Positions 29,084 through 38,542 of a DNA stretch of 64,000 bases are shown one piece after another (the stretch's first letter is position 1; each line of letters starts with the position of its first letter). The DNA is taken from assembly GCF_015555905.1 (NCBI RefSeq), contig NZ_JADNLK010000003.1, positions 62,001 through 126,000 of the forward strand, written 5' to 3'. The translations under genes were made by a program, and so were the position numbers. The notes under the pieces were generated by a model, which made no database searches, had not been told where the DNA came from, and saw only the letters and a list, made by a program, of their open reading frames with translations. The stretch is from Clostridium sp. D43t1_170807_H7 (lineage in GTDB: Bacteria; Bacillota; Clostridia; Clostridiales; Clostridiaceae).

Positions 29084-30193
29084 CTAACAATATTCTTCTA
29101 TTTCATTTAAGACATTTTTAATATAATATTTTTGACATCTACTAAATGATTGGCTAATAAACTTTTCTCTAATTTCTTTATTTAAATATATTTTCTCAAT
29201 TTTATTTGCAGTTTCTTTTATATTCCCAACTTGCACTAAGTATCCATTATCACCATCTTGTATTAATTCCCTCGGACCTCTTGTATTAGTTGCTATTACC
29301 GGTATTCCTACTATCATTCCTTCTAAAATGCACTTTCCTAACCCCTCCCTTTTTGAAAATAATGCTATACAGTCTGATATATTAATTAACTCTTTTACGT
29401 CACTTCTAAATCCTAAAAAACTTATAGTTTTTGATAGACCTTTTTCTTCAACTATTTTTTCTAATCTATCTTTTAATTCTCCTTTTCCTGCACATAATAC
29501 TTTTATATTGGAATATTTTTTACTTAAAATTTCTATAGCATTTATAAGCTGTCTATGATTTTTATTTTTATTTAACTCAGCAAGCATTAATATTATAAAA
29601 TCATCTTTGTCAATTCCTAATTTCAACCTATATTCTTCTTTATTAAAATTCTCAACTCTGTATCTATTAGGTTCAATTCCTACCCCATGCATAAGCCTTA
29701 TTTTACCATTTTTTCTAAGTTTAAATGTTTTAGCTATTTTTAGATCTTCTGTATTTATTGTAATTATAGTATCAGTAAATCTACCTGCTATTTTTTCCAT
29801 AGGATAATATAAAATCCAGTTTAAAATAGATGATCCTTTATAAAAATGAAAACCATGACATGTGTAAATCATCTTTACCTTATAACTTCTTAATGCTAAT
29901 CTAGTAATAAATGATGCTATAGGTGTATGAACGTTTATTATTTGATATTTATTTTTTTTTTGTATTTCTTTTATTTGCTTATATGCTCTTATATTATTTA
30001 AGCTTAGTGGATTTCTCGAAAAGTCTACCATATGTAATTTGACTCCATAATCTATTAATTCGTTAGATATTGGTTGGTCAATATTACATGCTATTTCAAC
30101 CTTATTACCTTTCTCTATTAATCTTTTTATATGAGGTATTAGAAATACATTTATTGTACTGCTCACCGTAGTAACATATAGTATTTTTTTCAT
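29084..30193 (-). CDS. GT4-family glycosyltransferase (EpsD-like)
   Basis: 369 aa. Starts ILYVTTVSSTINVFLIPHIK, characteristic of the EpsD/CapM subgroup that often acts early after the priming enzyme. Also VNVHTPIASFITRLALR, IYTCHGFHFYKGSS, LNKNKNHRQLINAIEIL, FLGFRSDVKELINISD and FSKREGLGKCILEGMIVG (E-x7-E). It probably adds the second sugar to the lipid-linked primer; this rests on subfamily resemblance. Confidence 0.87.
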   Translation of the reverse strand: MKKILYVTTVSSTINVFLIPHIKRLIEKGNKVEIACNIDQPISNELIDYGVKLHMVDFSRNPLSLNNIRAYKQIKEIQKKNKYQIINVHTPIASFITRLALRSYKVKMIYTCHGFHFYKGSSILNWILYYPMEKIAGRFTDTIITINTEDLKIAKTFKLRKNGKIRLMHGVGIEPNRYRVENFNKEEYRLKLGIDKDDFIILMLAELNKNKNHRQLINAIEILSKKYSNIKVLCAGKGELKDRLEKIVEEKGLSKTISFLGFRSDVKELINISDCIALFSKREGLGKCILEGMIVGIPVIATNTRGPRELIQDGDNGYLVQVGNIKETANKIEKIYLNKEIREKFISQSFSRCQKYYIKNVLNEIEEYC

Positions 30194-30276
30194 ATCGACA
30201 ATATCTCTCCTATTCTTTTTAAATAAAGTATCTACTTCTTATTGATTTAACTTTATTCATAAATTATTATTTATCG

Positions 30277-31404
30277 CTATTTACTAATAACATCAGTATA
30301 TACCTCTAACATTTTATCAATCATTTTATCTTTACCAAATTCATTAATAGCTCTTTGTTTACCATTATATCCAATTTTTTTTCTTAATTTATTATCTATA
30401 ATTAACTCTTCTAGATAGCCCCTTAATTCATCTACATTTTTATTTTCAAATATATATCCATCAATTTTATGTTTTATCATATCATAAGCTCCACCCGTAT
30501 TACTTCTTATTACAGGTATTGCTTGCATCATAGCTTCAACTGCAACCAATCCAAATCCCTCATTCGTTGATGGTAATACAAAAATATCAAATATTGAATA
30601 AAAATCTACAGGATCCTGGAATTGTTTTAATGTAATATTATCTCTAATATTAAATTCGTTAATTAATGAATTTACCCAGTTCACATCTCCATCTCCTACT
30701 AAAACTACATGAAATTTATTCTTTTCAATTTTGCTACATGCTTTTATCAATATATCAATACCTTTTTTATGCTCATATGTTCCAACAAAACCTATTATAA
30801 TTTTATCCTTTGGTATATTAAATTCTTCTTTCAATCTTTGTTTTTCTAGTTGTGAAACATCTCTATTAAATCTTTTATCATCAACTCCGTTAGTTACTTT
30901 ATAAATTTCATCTTTAGAATATCCCCATTTTAGCATTAACTCTTCTTCTAATTCCTTACTTATAGCAACTGCAGCATTAGCCTTTTTATGCAAAATCTGC
31001 TTCTCTATACCGGTTATATGATATGTCGTAATAAACTTTTTGTTGTTTAATTTACAATATATCCAGGCTACATATGATGTTACAGGATAATGAACATGTA
31101 TTATATCTGGATTAATTTTATATAATATATATAATACTTGTGGTATTGCGCATAAATATCTAATTAATTGAAAAACTTTATTAATAAAATTAAACTTTGC
31201 GTAACAAGGAAATATAACTTTATGATGTTTCACATTTTTATTTATTGAATTATTAAACAATTTAATTGCATTTTTATCTTTAGTAGGCCCTGCTGAAATT
31301 ATATGAACATCATGCCCTCTATTATCAAATTCCTTTGCTAAAGTATATATATGAGTACTTGCCCCATCTTTTCTTAAAAACTTTGCTAATAATACAATTT
31401 TCAT
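30277..31404 (-). CDS. GT4-family glycosyltransferase
   Basis: 375 aa. VLLAKFLRKDGASTHIYTLA at the start, then DIIHVHYPVTSYVAWIYC, TTYHITGIEKQI, a conserved IGFVGTYEHKKGIDILIKAC and LPSTNEGFGLVAVEAMMQA with E-x7-E. It is separated from the next gene by 83 nt, one of the longer gaps in the run, so an internal promoter is possible. Cytoplasmic repeat-unit assembly is the expected role. Confidence 0.87.
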   Translation of the reverse strand: MKIVLLAKFLRKDGASTHIYTLAKEFDNRGHDVHIISAGPTKDKNAIKLFNNSINKNVKHHKVIFPCYAKFNFINKVFQLIRYLCAIPQVLYILYKINPDIIHVHYPVTSYVAWIYCKLNNKKFITTYHITGIEKQILHKKANAAVAISKELEEELMLKWGYSKDEIYKVTNGVDDKRFNRDVSQLEKQRLKEEFNIPKDKIIIGFVGTYEHKKGIDILIKACSKIEKNKFHVVLVGDGDVNWVNSLINEFNIRDNITLKQFQDPVDFYSIFDIFVLPSTNEGFGLVAVEAMMQAIPVIRSNTGGAYDMIKHKIDGYIFENKNVDELRGYLEELIIDNKLRKKIGYNGKQRAINEFGKDKMIDKMLEVYTDVISK

Positions 31405-31432
31405 TTTTATCTCCTATATATAAAAATTCACT

Positions 31433-32104
31433 TTATAAATTTAAGCATATATCATATAGAAATTCTATTTTAGTCTTTGCCAAAAACCCCCTCGGAACAT
31501 CTAACTCACTATATATTCCATTTTTTCTATCAATGTGTATTGTTTCTATTCCTAATTTATTAGCTGTTACAAAATCTTTATTTACATTATCACCTACATA
31601 AATCATTTCATTTAAATTAATATTTAATCTTTCAGCCATTAACTTATATGATACTTCATTTGGCTTCCAAAACTCTCTTCCCATCTCATCTGTAATAATT
31701 ATTTCATCAAATAACTCCATACAGCCTAAAACCTCAATTTTTTTAAACTGTGTCTCTTTATATCCATCTGTAATTATTCCAACTTTAATCTCTTTCTCTT
31801 TAAGCGCTGTAATAGTTGGAATGACATCATCATAAAATTTTATATTAGGCTTATGATTTCTATAAATATTAATAAAATCTAATATTTCATCATTTGAATA
31901 TTTAATACTAAAATAATCTAAAACCCTATTGAAAACATTCTTTGATGAATCCTCAAAAAGATTAATCATTTTCTCATAAACCCTTTCACTATATAAGTTA
32001 TGCCTCTTAGCTATTTCTTTGCTTATAATATTAAATCCACTTTCTATATACTCCTTTTCAGAAATTAACGTATCATCTAAATCAAATACCACTGCCTTAA
32101 TCAT
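31433..32104 (-). CDS. HAD-superfamily hydrolase (HAD-IA)
   Basis: 223 aa. Motif I AVVFDLDDTLISE (nucleophile Asp and acid/base Asp), motif II GIITDG, motif III Lys in FWKPNE and motif IV YVGDNVNKD are all present, with a helical cap between I and II. The start codon follows the ATP-grasp gene's stop without a gap, so the two are translationally coupled and likely act together. Possible roles are removing phosphate from a sugar phosphate or from the ATP-grasp product. Substrate unknown. Confidence 0.85.
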   Translation of the reverse strand: MIKAVVFDLDDTLISEKEYIESGFNIISKEIAKRHNLYSERVYEKMINLFEDSSKNVFNRVLDYFSIKYSNDEILDFINIYRNHKPNIKFYDDVIPTITALKEKEIKVGIITDGYKETQFKKIEVLGCMELFDEIIITDEMGREFWKPNEVSYKLMAERLNINLNEMIYVGDNVNKDFVTANKLGIETIHIDRKNGIYSELDVPRGFLAKTKIEFLYDICLNL

Positions 32105-33079
32105 TTAAATCAATGCTCCATCACTATTTAAAAATATACAATCATCAAATCTTAAAGCTATCATATTATCTTCATAATCTTCGTTATAAGAAATTTTTTC
32201 ACCTAAAAGTAACTTATATAAATTTAATGGTGAATTTGCTCCTGCCTTAATACTCATAGGAGCTCCACCACCAAATCGTGGATTAATCTCAATAAACTTA
32301 ATTCCTTCATTAGTCTTCATACATTGAAATGTAATATGTCCTATTGGCTTTAATACTTCTATTACTTCCTTTACTTCATCAATTAACTCTCTATCTTTAA
32401 TAATTTTCCCCTTAGATATTTCACCTGATCTAGTCGCTATTCTTTCTCTTGGAACTATTGTTATTGGTTGTCCATCAAAATCTATAAAAGCATCAATTGT
32501 ATATTCCTTTCCCTCTATACATTCTTGAATTATAGGTTCTTTAATATAATCTTTAAAAAATTCTAATTCTCTTTTATTATTTATCTTAAAAGCATTAATA
32601 CTTGAACTACCATCAAGCGGTTTTATAAATAAAGGTAAATTATAATTTTCTTCGTTTATATCATTTTCACTAATTTCTCTTGGAACTCCAAATCCATTTT
32701 TCTCAAAAAATCTATTAGTATTTTTTTTATTCCTACATATATCTATAACTCGTTTATCACTAATTAAAACTTTTGCCTTTGTTCTTTCTTCTATTAAAGC
32801 TTTATTTACACTAATAATTCTAAGCTCAGTATCTATTGTTGGTACTATTAACTTAATCTTTTCTTTATTACATATATCAATAATTGATTCTATGTATCCT
32901 TCTTGATCAACCATTGGTATCATATAGCTTTTATCAGCAAAATATGTTGCAGGTGCAGTTTTTGACATATCTGCTGCTATTATATTACTTTTTATTCCTT
33001 TAATCTTTGCCGCTTCCTTAAAACACTTTATCAATTCTACTCTTCTACCTGCACTTAATATTAGTATATTTATCTCCAT
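32105..33079 (-). CDS. ATP-grasp ligase (carbamoyl-phosphate-synthase-like fold)
   Basis: 324 aa. A Rossmann-like N-terminus INILILSAGRRVELIKCFKE and IIAADMSKTAPATYFADKSY is followed by an ATP-grasp domain with PLFIKPLDGSSSINAFKI, QECIEGKEYTIDAF and FIEINPRFGGGAPMS (the last carries the metal-binding Glu/Asn). Such enzymes join a carboxylate to an amine or thiol through an acyl phosphate. In polysaccharide loci they are thought to attach amino acids or similar groups to uronic acids or lipids; here this is inference. Coupled to the downstream HAD gene and 11 nt from cpsD. Confidence 0.82.
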   Translation of the reverse strand: MEINILILSAGRRVELIKCFKEAAKIKGIKSNIIAADMSKTAPATYFADKSYMIPMVDQEGYIESIIDICNKEKIKLIVPTIDTELRIISVNKALIEERTKAKVLISDKRVIDICRNKKNTNRFFEKNGFGVPREISENDINEENYNLPLFIKPLDGSSSINAFKINNKRELEFFKDYIKEPIIQECIEGKEYTIDAFIDFDGQPITIVPRERIATRSGEISKGKIIKDRELIDEVKEVIEVLKPIGHITFQCMKTNEGIKFIEINPRFGGGAPMSIKAGANSPLNLYKLLLGEKISYNEDYEDNMIALRFDDCIFLNSDGALI

Positions 33080-33090
33080 ATAAATCCCCT

Positions 33091-33780
33091 TTATATCTTA
33101 TTAAATCTTTTTCCCTTTTTACTTTTTCCTTCTTCATAATAACCACAATATTTATTATCTAAAGACTTATCACTTTCATTTAAAACAGTGCCAATAACAT
33201 TTGCTCCAGCATCTACAAGCTGTGCATAACTTTCCTTAACCATCTTTTCTTTAGTCTTTCTAGCCTTAACAACTATTAAAGTTGCATCTGCTTTTGAGGC
33301 TAAAAGTAATGCATCACTTGCTGGAAGTACTGATGAAGTATCAAGAATTATATAATCAAAATTAGTAGACAACTCATTTATTAAATCTTTCATTGCTTTT
33401 AAACCTAAAATTTCAGCTGGATTAGGTGAAATCGACCCTGCTGTTATTAAAAAAAGTGATTCCTCAACCTTTTTAATAACACTCTTTAAATCAGAGTTTC
33501 CAGCCAAAACATCTGTTAGCCCTTCCTCATTTGATACAGAAAAGTTGCAATGCATAGATGGTTTTCTTAAATCACAATCAATTACTAAAACTTTTGCACC
33601 ATCTTGATTTAAAGTATATGCTAAATTTGCTGCAACAGTAGACTTACCTTCCCCTATTAAGGCACTTGTTACAACTATTGTTTTTATTGGTTTATCTACT
33701 GATGAAAACTTAATACTCGTTCTTAAGCTTCTATAAGCTTCCGCTGACAGTGACTTCGGTTTCTCCTTTGTTATAAGCAT
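33091..33780 (-). CDS. Tyrosine-protein kinase CpsD/CapB (BY-kinase)
   Basis: 229 aa. Bacterial tyrosine kinase motifs: Walker A in SALIGEGKSTVAANLAYTL, Walker A' in VLVIDCDLRKPSM and Walker B-like FDYIILDTSS. The C-terminal tail holds a short Tyr cluster (KYCGYYEEG), the expected autophosphorylation site, then a basic end. It needs the membrane protein CpsC for activation; the cpsC gene overlaps it by 50 nt. Controls chain length and export of the polysaccharide. No CpsB-type phosphatase gene is seen in the window. Confidence 0.93.
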   Translation of the reverse strand: MLITKEKPKSLSAEAYRSLRTSIKFSSVDKPIKTIVVTSALIGEGKSTVAANLAYTLNQDGAKVLVIDCDLRKPSMHCNFSVSNEEGLTDVLAGNSDLKSVIKKVEESLFLITAGSISPNPAEILGLKAMKDLINELSTNFDYIILDTSSVLPASDALLLASKADATLIVVKARKTKEKMVKESYAQLVDAGANVIGTVLNESDKSLDNKYCGYYEEGKSKKGKRFNKI

Positions 33781-34477
33781 TTTTGCTCTCCTTTCTAAAC
33801 TCTTTTTCTAATACTGGTATACTTCCTAATACAGGTACTGGTACTATTTTCCCTAATTGTTTTTTAGAAATTATTCTTGTATCTAAATAATCTAAAACTA
33901 AAATTAACCCAATAGATAAAATAATTCCTACTCCAAAAGCCATAATTGGCAACTTAGTTTTATTGGGATATATAGTAGCTACTCTGGCTTCACTTAATAT
34001 TGTGGGATTCGTTTCCGGCATTATTTCTTTTACCTTATCTAAGAGTTGTTCGCATACTGCATCTAATGTTTCTGCCATTTGATAATCAGTATAGCTTGCA
34101 TAATAAATATTAACTATTGGAGTATTTGCTGAAGATGAAAAACTTAATGCTGAAGCAACTTCAAGAGATGTTTTATCTATTTTATTCTTCTTTAAAGTAT
34201 CATCTAAAAAACCATCTATTTTAGATATTTCACTAAATATGGTTAAAAATTGTGAATAATAACTTAATTCACTTTCAGAGTAAACTTGAAGCATATCATT
34301 TCCATTTCCCATAAATACCTTAGCTGTAGCACTATAGCTTGGTTGTAATTTTGATACTTTAACTACAGCTAAAGAAGTTGTCATTGCAGTAATGACAATA
34401 ATTATCCAAAATTTCTTTTTAAATAAATACCACACTTCGTCAAATTCAATATCAATTAATTTCTCTTCCATCTTCAT
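33731..34477 (-). CDS. Chain-length regulator / kinase activator CpsC (Wzz family)
   Basis: 248 aa. Two membrane segments (about 21-41 and 178-200) bracket an extracytoplasmic domain; a YPNKTKLP proline motif lies just before the second, as in Wzz proteins. The cytoplasmic C-terminal ~45 residues should activate the CpsD kinase, split from it here as in other Firmicutes. Its 3' end overlaps cpsD by 50 nt, an unusually long overlap that suggests coupled translation. A GGAGG-like RBS lies upstream. Confidence 0.92.
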   Translation of the reverse strand: MKMEEKLIDIEFDEVWYLFKKKFWIIIVITAMTTSLAVVKVSKLQPSYSATAKVFMGNGNDMLQVYSESELSYYSQFLTIFSEISKIDGFLDDTLKKNKIDKTSLEVASALSFSSSANTPIVNIYYASYTDYQMAETLDAVCEQLLDKVKEIMPETNPTILSEARVATIYPNKTKLPIMAFGVGIILSIGLILVLDYLDTRIISKKQLGKIVPVPVLGSIPVLEKEFRKESKNAYNKGETEVTVSGSL

Positions 34478-34518
34478 CCTCCAGTCATCTATTCATATTT
34501 TTTAAAGCAATCCCCAAT

Positions 34519-34586
34519 TTTAATTCTTATATCGACCTCAATTATCTATTACTTTAATTCTTATATAGCCCTTAATTATCTATTAC
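34519..34586. repeat. Two tandem copies of a 34-nt unit
   Basis: Unit 34519-34552 and unit 34553-34586 start with TTTAATTCTTATAT and end with AATTATCTATTAC; they differ at three positions in the middle. The tandem lies between the phosphoglycosyl transferase gene and cpsC. It is AT-rich and does not code. Slipped-strand duplication is the simple explanation. Confidence 0.75.
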
Positions 34587-34619
34587 TTATTGCTAACAAT
34601 TAATTTCCCAATTAATTAC

Positions 34620-35216
34620 TTAATTTGTGCCATTAAAATATTCCATTGTAACACTTCCACTTTGATTAATTCCTTCTCTTTTAATAACTTTCCAAAAAGT
34701 TAAAAAGAAAATTTTAATATCTAACCATAAGGACCAATTATCTACATACCAAACATCAAGCTTAAACTTTTCACTCCAAGTAATTGAATTTCTTCCATTT
34801 ATCTGTGCCCATCCAGTAAGACCTGGAAGCACTTCATGTCTTCTTATTTGTTCATCATTATAAAGTCCTAAATATTGAACTAATAATGCTCTTGGGCCAA
34901 TTAGACTCATATCACCTCTTATAATATTTATAAGCTCTGGCAACTCATCTAAACTAAAACTTCTTAAAAAGCTTCCAAGCTTTGTAACTCTTTCATTATC
35001 GCTAAGTAAATTACCATTCTTATCTCTGGCATCCCTCATTGTTCTGAATTTAATCATCTTAAAAACTTTGTTATCTTTTCCAACTCTTTCTTGAACAAAA
35101 AACGCCGGTGATCCAAGATTAATTTTTACTAATATATAAATAATTAACATCAATGGTGACAAAATAATTAGTGCTACCAATGATATAATAAAATCTAATA
35201 TTCTTTTTATAAGCAT
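34620..35216 (-). CDS. Priming phosphoglycosyl transferase (PglC/EpsL type)
   Basis: 198 aa, the short monotopic form without the WcaJ N-terminal domain. One N-terminal membrane segment (re-entrant helix, ~5-30) is followed by QERVGKDNKVFKMIKFRTM, SLDELPELINIIRGDMSLIGPR (the catalytic Asp-Glu pair) and LPGLTGWAQINGRNSITW. It moves a phospho-sugar from a UDP-sugar to undecaprenyl phosphate, starting repeat-unit synthesis. Next to PglF- and PglE-like genes, the primer is probably a di-N-acetylbacillosamine-type or 4-amino sugar. Confidence 0.92.
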   Translation of the reverse strand: MLIKRILDFIISLVALIILSPLMLIIYILVKINLGSPAFFVQERVGKDNKVFKMIKFRTMRDARDKNGNLLSDNERVTKLGSFLRSFSLDELPELINIIRGDMSLIGPRALLVQYLGLYNDEQIRRHEVLPGLTGWAQINGRNSITWSEKFKLDVWYVDNWSLWLDIKIFFLTFWKVIKREGINQSGSVTMEYFNGTN

Positions 35217-35310
35217 ATTTCCCCATCCTTTTTTATGAATAGTCTTCTTCCCCTAAATCCTACTCATACCAACCCCTAATTTTTCACATCTAAATTAGTA
35301 TTTTCTTAAT

Positions 35311-36507
35311 TTAAAATAATCCCTTAATAATTTTAATAATTCTATTAATTTCTTCATCACTCATCTTAGTATCAGAAGGTAAACATATTCCTCTATTAAA
35401 AATATCCTCTCCAACACTAATCCCATCATTATCATAATCTTTAAAAAAATCATATTTTTCATAGAAAAGCTGCATATTCATTGGTCTCCATATATGTCTT
35501 GATTCAATATTCTCCTTTTCTAACTCTAAAATAATATCAATTGGTTTAACCTTTGATTCAGGACTTAATATTCCAATACTTAACCAATAATTTGCTTCAC
35601 CATATTCACATATATTAGACATTTCTATATCTCTAATATCACTAAATCCTTCTTTATATTTTTCATATATATATTTCTTTTTAGCTATTCTTTCATCTAG
35701 AACTCTAAGCTGTCCTCTTCCAATTCCCGCAACAACATTACTCATTCTATAGTTATATCCTAACTCTGTATGTTGATAATATCTTTTATTATCTCTAGCC
35801 TGAGTTGCCCAAAACTTTGACTTCTTTATTCCTTCTTCATCATTAGAGACAAGCATTCCACCACCAGAAGTAGTTATAATCTTATTACCATTAAAGGAAT
35901 AAATTCCATACTTACCTATTGTTCCTGTTTGTTTTCCCTTATAAGTTGCTCCAAGAGATTCTGCTGCATCTTCTATTACTGGAACATTATATTCATTACA
36001 AATAGCCATAATTTCATCCATATTAGCTGATTGTCCATAAAGATGAACTACTATTACTGCCTTTGGTAGCTTTCCCTTTTCTGAGTAAGCTTTAAATGCA
36101 TTTTTTAATGCTATTGGTGACATATTTAAGCTTTCATATTCTGAATCTATAAATACTGGTTCTGCTCCTTCATAAATTATGGGATTACAACTAGCTGCAA
36201 AAGTTAATGATGAACAGAAAATTACATCTCCAGGCTTTATACCTAAAAGCTTAATAGCTAAATGTATTGCTGCGGTTCCTGAAACTAATGCTGATGCATA
36301 TTTTATTCCTACATATTCAGCAATTTCCTTTTCAAAGTTATTTACATTAGGTCCAAGTGGAGCTACCCAGTTTGTATCAAAAGCCTCTTTCACAAAAACT
36401 TGCTCTAGCTCTCCCATATGTGGAGATGCTAAATATATTCTCTTGTTTTCCTTCTTGCTTTCTTCTTTTGATTTTTCTAGTATTTCTTTACTTTTCAATA
36501 TTTCCAT
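35311..36507 (-). CDS. DegT/DnrJ-type PLP aminotransferase (PglE-like)
   Basis: 398 aa. PLP enzyme of the sugar-aminotransferase family: VSGTAAIHLAIKLLGI, DAAESLGATYKGKQTG and the Schiff-base Lys in SFNGNKIITTSGGGML (about 208). It converts the 4-keto sugar made by the upstream dehydratase into a 4-amino sugar with glutamate as donor. Its ATG overlaps the dehydratase stop (TAATG), so they are coupled. The N-terminus has ~25 extra residues rich in Lys/Glu before MGELEQVFV. Confidence 0.9.
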   Translation of the reverse strand: MEILKSKEILEKSKEESKKENKRIYLASPHMGELEQVFVKEAFDTNWVAPLGPNVNNFEKEIAEYVGIKYASALVSGTAAIHLAIKLLGIKPGDVIFCSSLTFAASCNPIIYEGAEPVFIDSEYESLNMSPIALKNAFKAYSEKGKLPKAVIVVHLYGQSANMDEIMAICNEYNVPVIEDAAESLGATYKGKQTGTIGKYGIYSFNGNKIITTSGGGMLVSNDEEGIKKSKFWATQARDNKRYYQHTELGYNYRMSNVVAGIGRGQLRVLDERIAKKKYIYEKYKEGFSDIRDIEMSNICEYGEANYWLSIGILSPESKVKPIDIILELEKENIESRHIWRPMNMQLFYEKYDFFKDYDNDGISVGEDIFNRGICLPSDTKMSDEEINRIIKIIKGLF

Positions 36508-38417
36508 TACTCTTTCCCCCCTGTAGTAACTGCTGCTTCTTCTAATGCCCTTTTATTGTTATAAAATTCTGGCGAATTATATGTTGGAACTATTTCTTTT
36601 AACTTATCCTTTAACATATTTTTATTTCCTATCTTAGCAACAAATAATAAATCATCTATTTGTTTTATTATTTTATTTAGAGATATAGTTTCTGGCTTAT
36701 CTATAAATATCTTGTTATGTGCTGTTTTTGTTAAGTTATCATTATTCATTAATAATTCTTCATATAATTTTTCTCCAGGTCTAAGACCAGTTATTTCTAT
36801 CTTTATGTCCTTATTTGGAGTATATCCTGAAAGTCTAATTAAATTTTCTGCTAAGTCATAAATTTTAACTGGCTTACCCATATCTAAAACAAATATTTCT
36901 CCGCCTTTTGCATATGCACCAGCTTGGAGTACAAGTTGTGCTGCTTCTGGAATTAGCATGAAATATCTAGTTATATCTTTATGTGTTAAAGTTAATGGCC
37001 CTCCATTTTTAATTTGTCTCTTAAATAATGGAATTACTGAACCATTACTTCCTAGTACATTACCAAACCTAACTGCAACAAATTCTGTTTTATTTCCTCT
37101 TTCATGATTGACAGCTTGAACTATCATTTCACAAAGTCTCTTTGTTGCCCCCATTACATTAGTTGGATTTACTGCCTTGTCTGTTGAAATTAAAACAAAC
37201 TTTTCTACCTTATATTGACTTGCAATTTGTGCCATATTTAATGTACCTATTACATTATTTTTTATTGCTTCTGATGGATTATCTTCCATTAAAGGTACAT
37301 GCTTATGTGCTGCTGCATGGAATATTATATTAGGCTTATATGCACTTATTATTTGATTTAATCTTGCTTTATCTCTTACTGAAGCAATTATTACTTTCTT
37401 ATTTAATTCTGGTTCTTTGTAAGATAATTCATTTTGTAAATCATATGCATTGTTTTCATATATATCTAATATTAAAAGTAACTTTGGATTAAACTTTGCA
37501 ATTTGTCTACATAGCTCTGATCCTATTGAACCACCACCACCAGTTACTAAAACAACTTTATTATTTATATATTTCTCTATACCTGACTTATCTAACTTAA
37601 CTTCTTCTCTACCAATTAAATCTCTTAAGTCAACATCTCTCATTTTATTAATTGATATTCCCTCTTCTAAAAGTTGATAATATCCTGGGATAACTTTTAC
37701 TTTTGCTTTAGTTTTTCCGCATATATCTAATATGCTAGTTTTTTCTTGTCCACTTATCTTAGCTATTGCAAATAATATTTGATCTATATTTTCTCTTTCC
37801 ACTATTTCAACTATGTTGTCTCTATTTCCTAATACTTTTACTCCATTTAGAAGAGTATTTAATTTTGATTCATTATCATCTATAATTCCTATAATATTAT
37901 AGTCACTACTTTTTTCTTTCCTTATTTCACTTATAATCGTTGAAGCACAATCTCCAGCCCCTATAATTAGAATGTTATATTTACCATTAGTCCTATTAGC
38001 TACAGAATACGTTACAATTCTAGTTAAAACTCTTAATGAAAGCCTAACCCCTGTAAGTGCTACCATTATTAATATTCCAGCTAAAATATTACTTAGTACT
38101 GACATTGTATTTGGTATAATTAATGTTATCCATGTAACTACTATACATGCTGATATAGATGCTACTATTGTTTGTCTAAATTCATATGCACCTGCATTAA
38201 CCCAAATGCAACTATACATATTATTTATTTCTAAGAAGAATACATAAGTAATTACTGCAATTGCTATTGTTGTCCATAATCCTATAATTGAATTAATATC
38301 ATCTCTATTTAATAGAGCTAATGTAGTGTAAACCAACATTATTATTGATATATCAACTAATAGTAATATTATATTTTTTTTTCTTCTGCTTAGATTTAAT
38401 ATTCTTAAATCTTGCAC
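36507..38417 (-). CDS. Membrane UDP-sugar 4,6-dehydratase (PglF/CapD family)
   Basis: 636 aa. Four N-terminal membrane segments, then a CoA-binding-like Rossmann domain (IIGAGDCASTI), then the catalytic SDR domain: VTGGGGSIGSELCRQI, AAAHKHVPLME, STDKAVNPTNVMGATKR and FGNVLGSNGSVIPLF. The T/S-D-K set replaces the usual YxxxK as in the PglF group. It makes UDP-4-keto-6-deoxy-GlcNAc from UDP-GlcNAc. First gene of the polysaccharide run, about 90 nt after a good promoter; overlaps the aminotransferase gene by 1 nt. Confidence 0.92.
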   Translation of the reverse strand: MQDLRILNLSRRKKNIILLLVDISIIMLVYTTLALLNRDDINSIIGLWTTIAIAVITYVFFLEINNMYSCIWVNAGAYEFRQTIVASISACIVVTWITLIIPNTMSVLSNILAGILIMVALTGVRLSLRVLTRIVTYSVANRTNGKYNILIIGAGDCASTIISEIRKEKSSDYNIIGIIDDNESKLNTLLNGVKVLGNRDNIVEIVERENIDQILFAIAKISGQEKTSILDICGKTKAKVKVIPGYYQLLEEGISINKMRDVDLRDLIGREEVKLDKSGIEKYINNKVVLVTGGGGSIGSELCRQIAKFNPKLLLILDIYENNAYDLQNELSYKEPELNKKVIIASVRDKARLNQIISAYKPNIIFHAAAHKHVPLMEDNPSEAIKNNVIGTLNMAQIASQYKVEKFVLISTDKAVNPTNVMGATKRLCEMIVQAVNHERGNKTEFVAVRFGNVLGSNGSVIPLFKRQIKNGGPLTLTHKDITRYFMLIPEAAQLVLQAGAYAKGGEIFVLDMGKPVKIYDLAENLIRLSGYTPNKDIKIEITGLRPGEKLYEELLMNNDNLTKTAHNKIFIDKPETISLNKIIKQIDDLLFVAKIGNKNMLKDKLKEIVPTYNSPEFYNNKRALEEAAVTTGGKE

Positions 38418-38513
38418 ATTTATTCCCCCTCATAATTATTACTTAATTATGTAGCTTATTTATCAACCCCCAGTAACCACTTTGCTACATTTTTACCATT
38501 TATTATAATGTAA

Positions 38514-38542
38514 ATTATATATTTACACATTTTGACAGTAAA
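38514..38542 (-). promoter_or_regulatory. Probable promoter of the polysaccharide operon
   Basis: On the minus strand TTTACT (38537-38542) and TATAAT (38514-38519) are 17 nt apart. Transcription would start near 38507, giving a ~90-nt leader before the dehydratase ATG. A plus-strand TTGACA (38532-38537) with ATTATA 17 nt on (38555-38560) overlaps its -35 box, so the two could compete. Confidence 0.55.
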
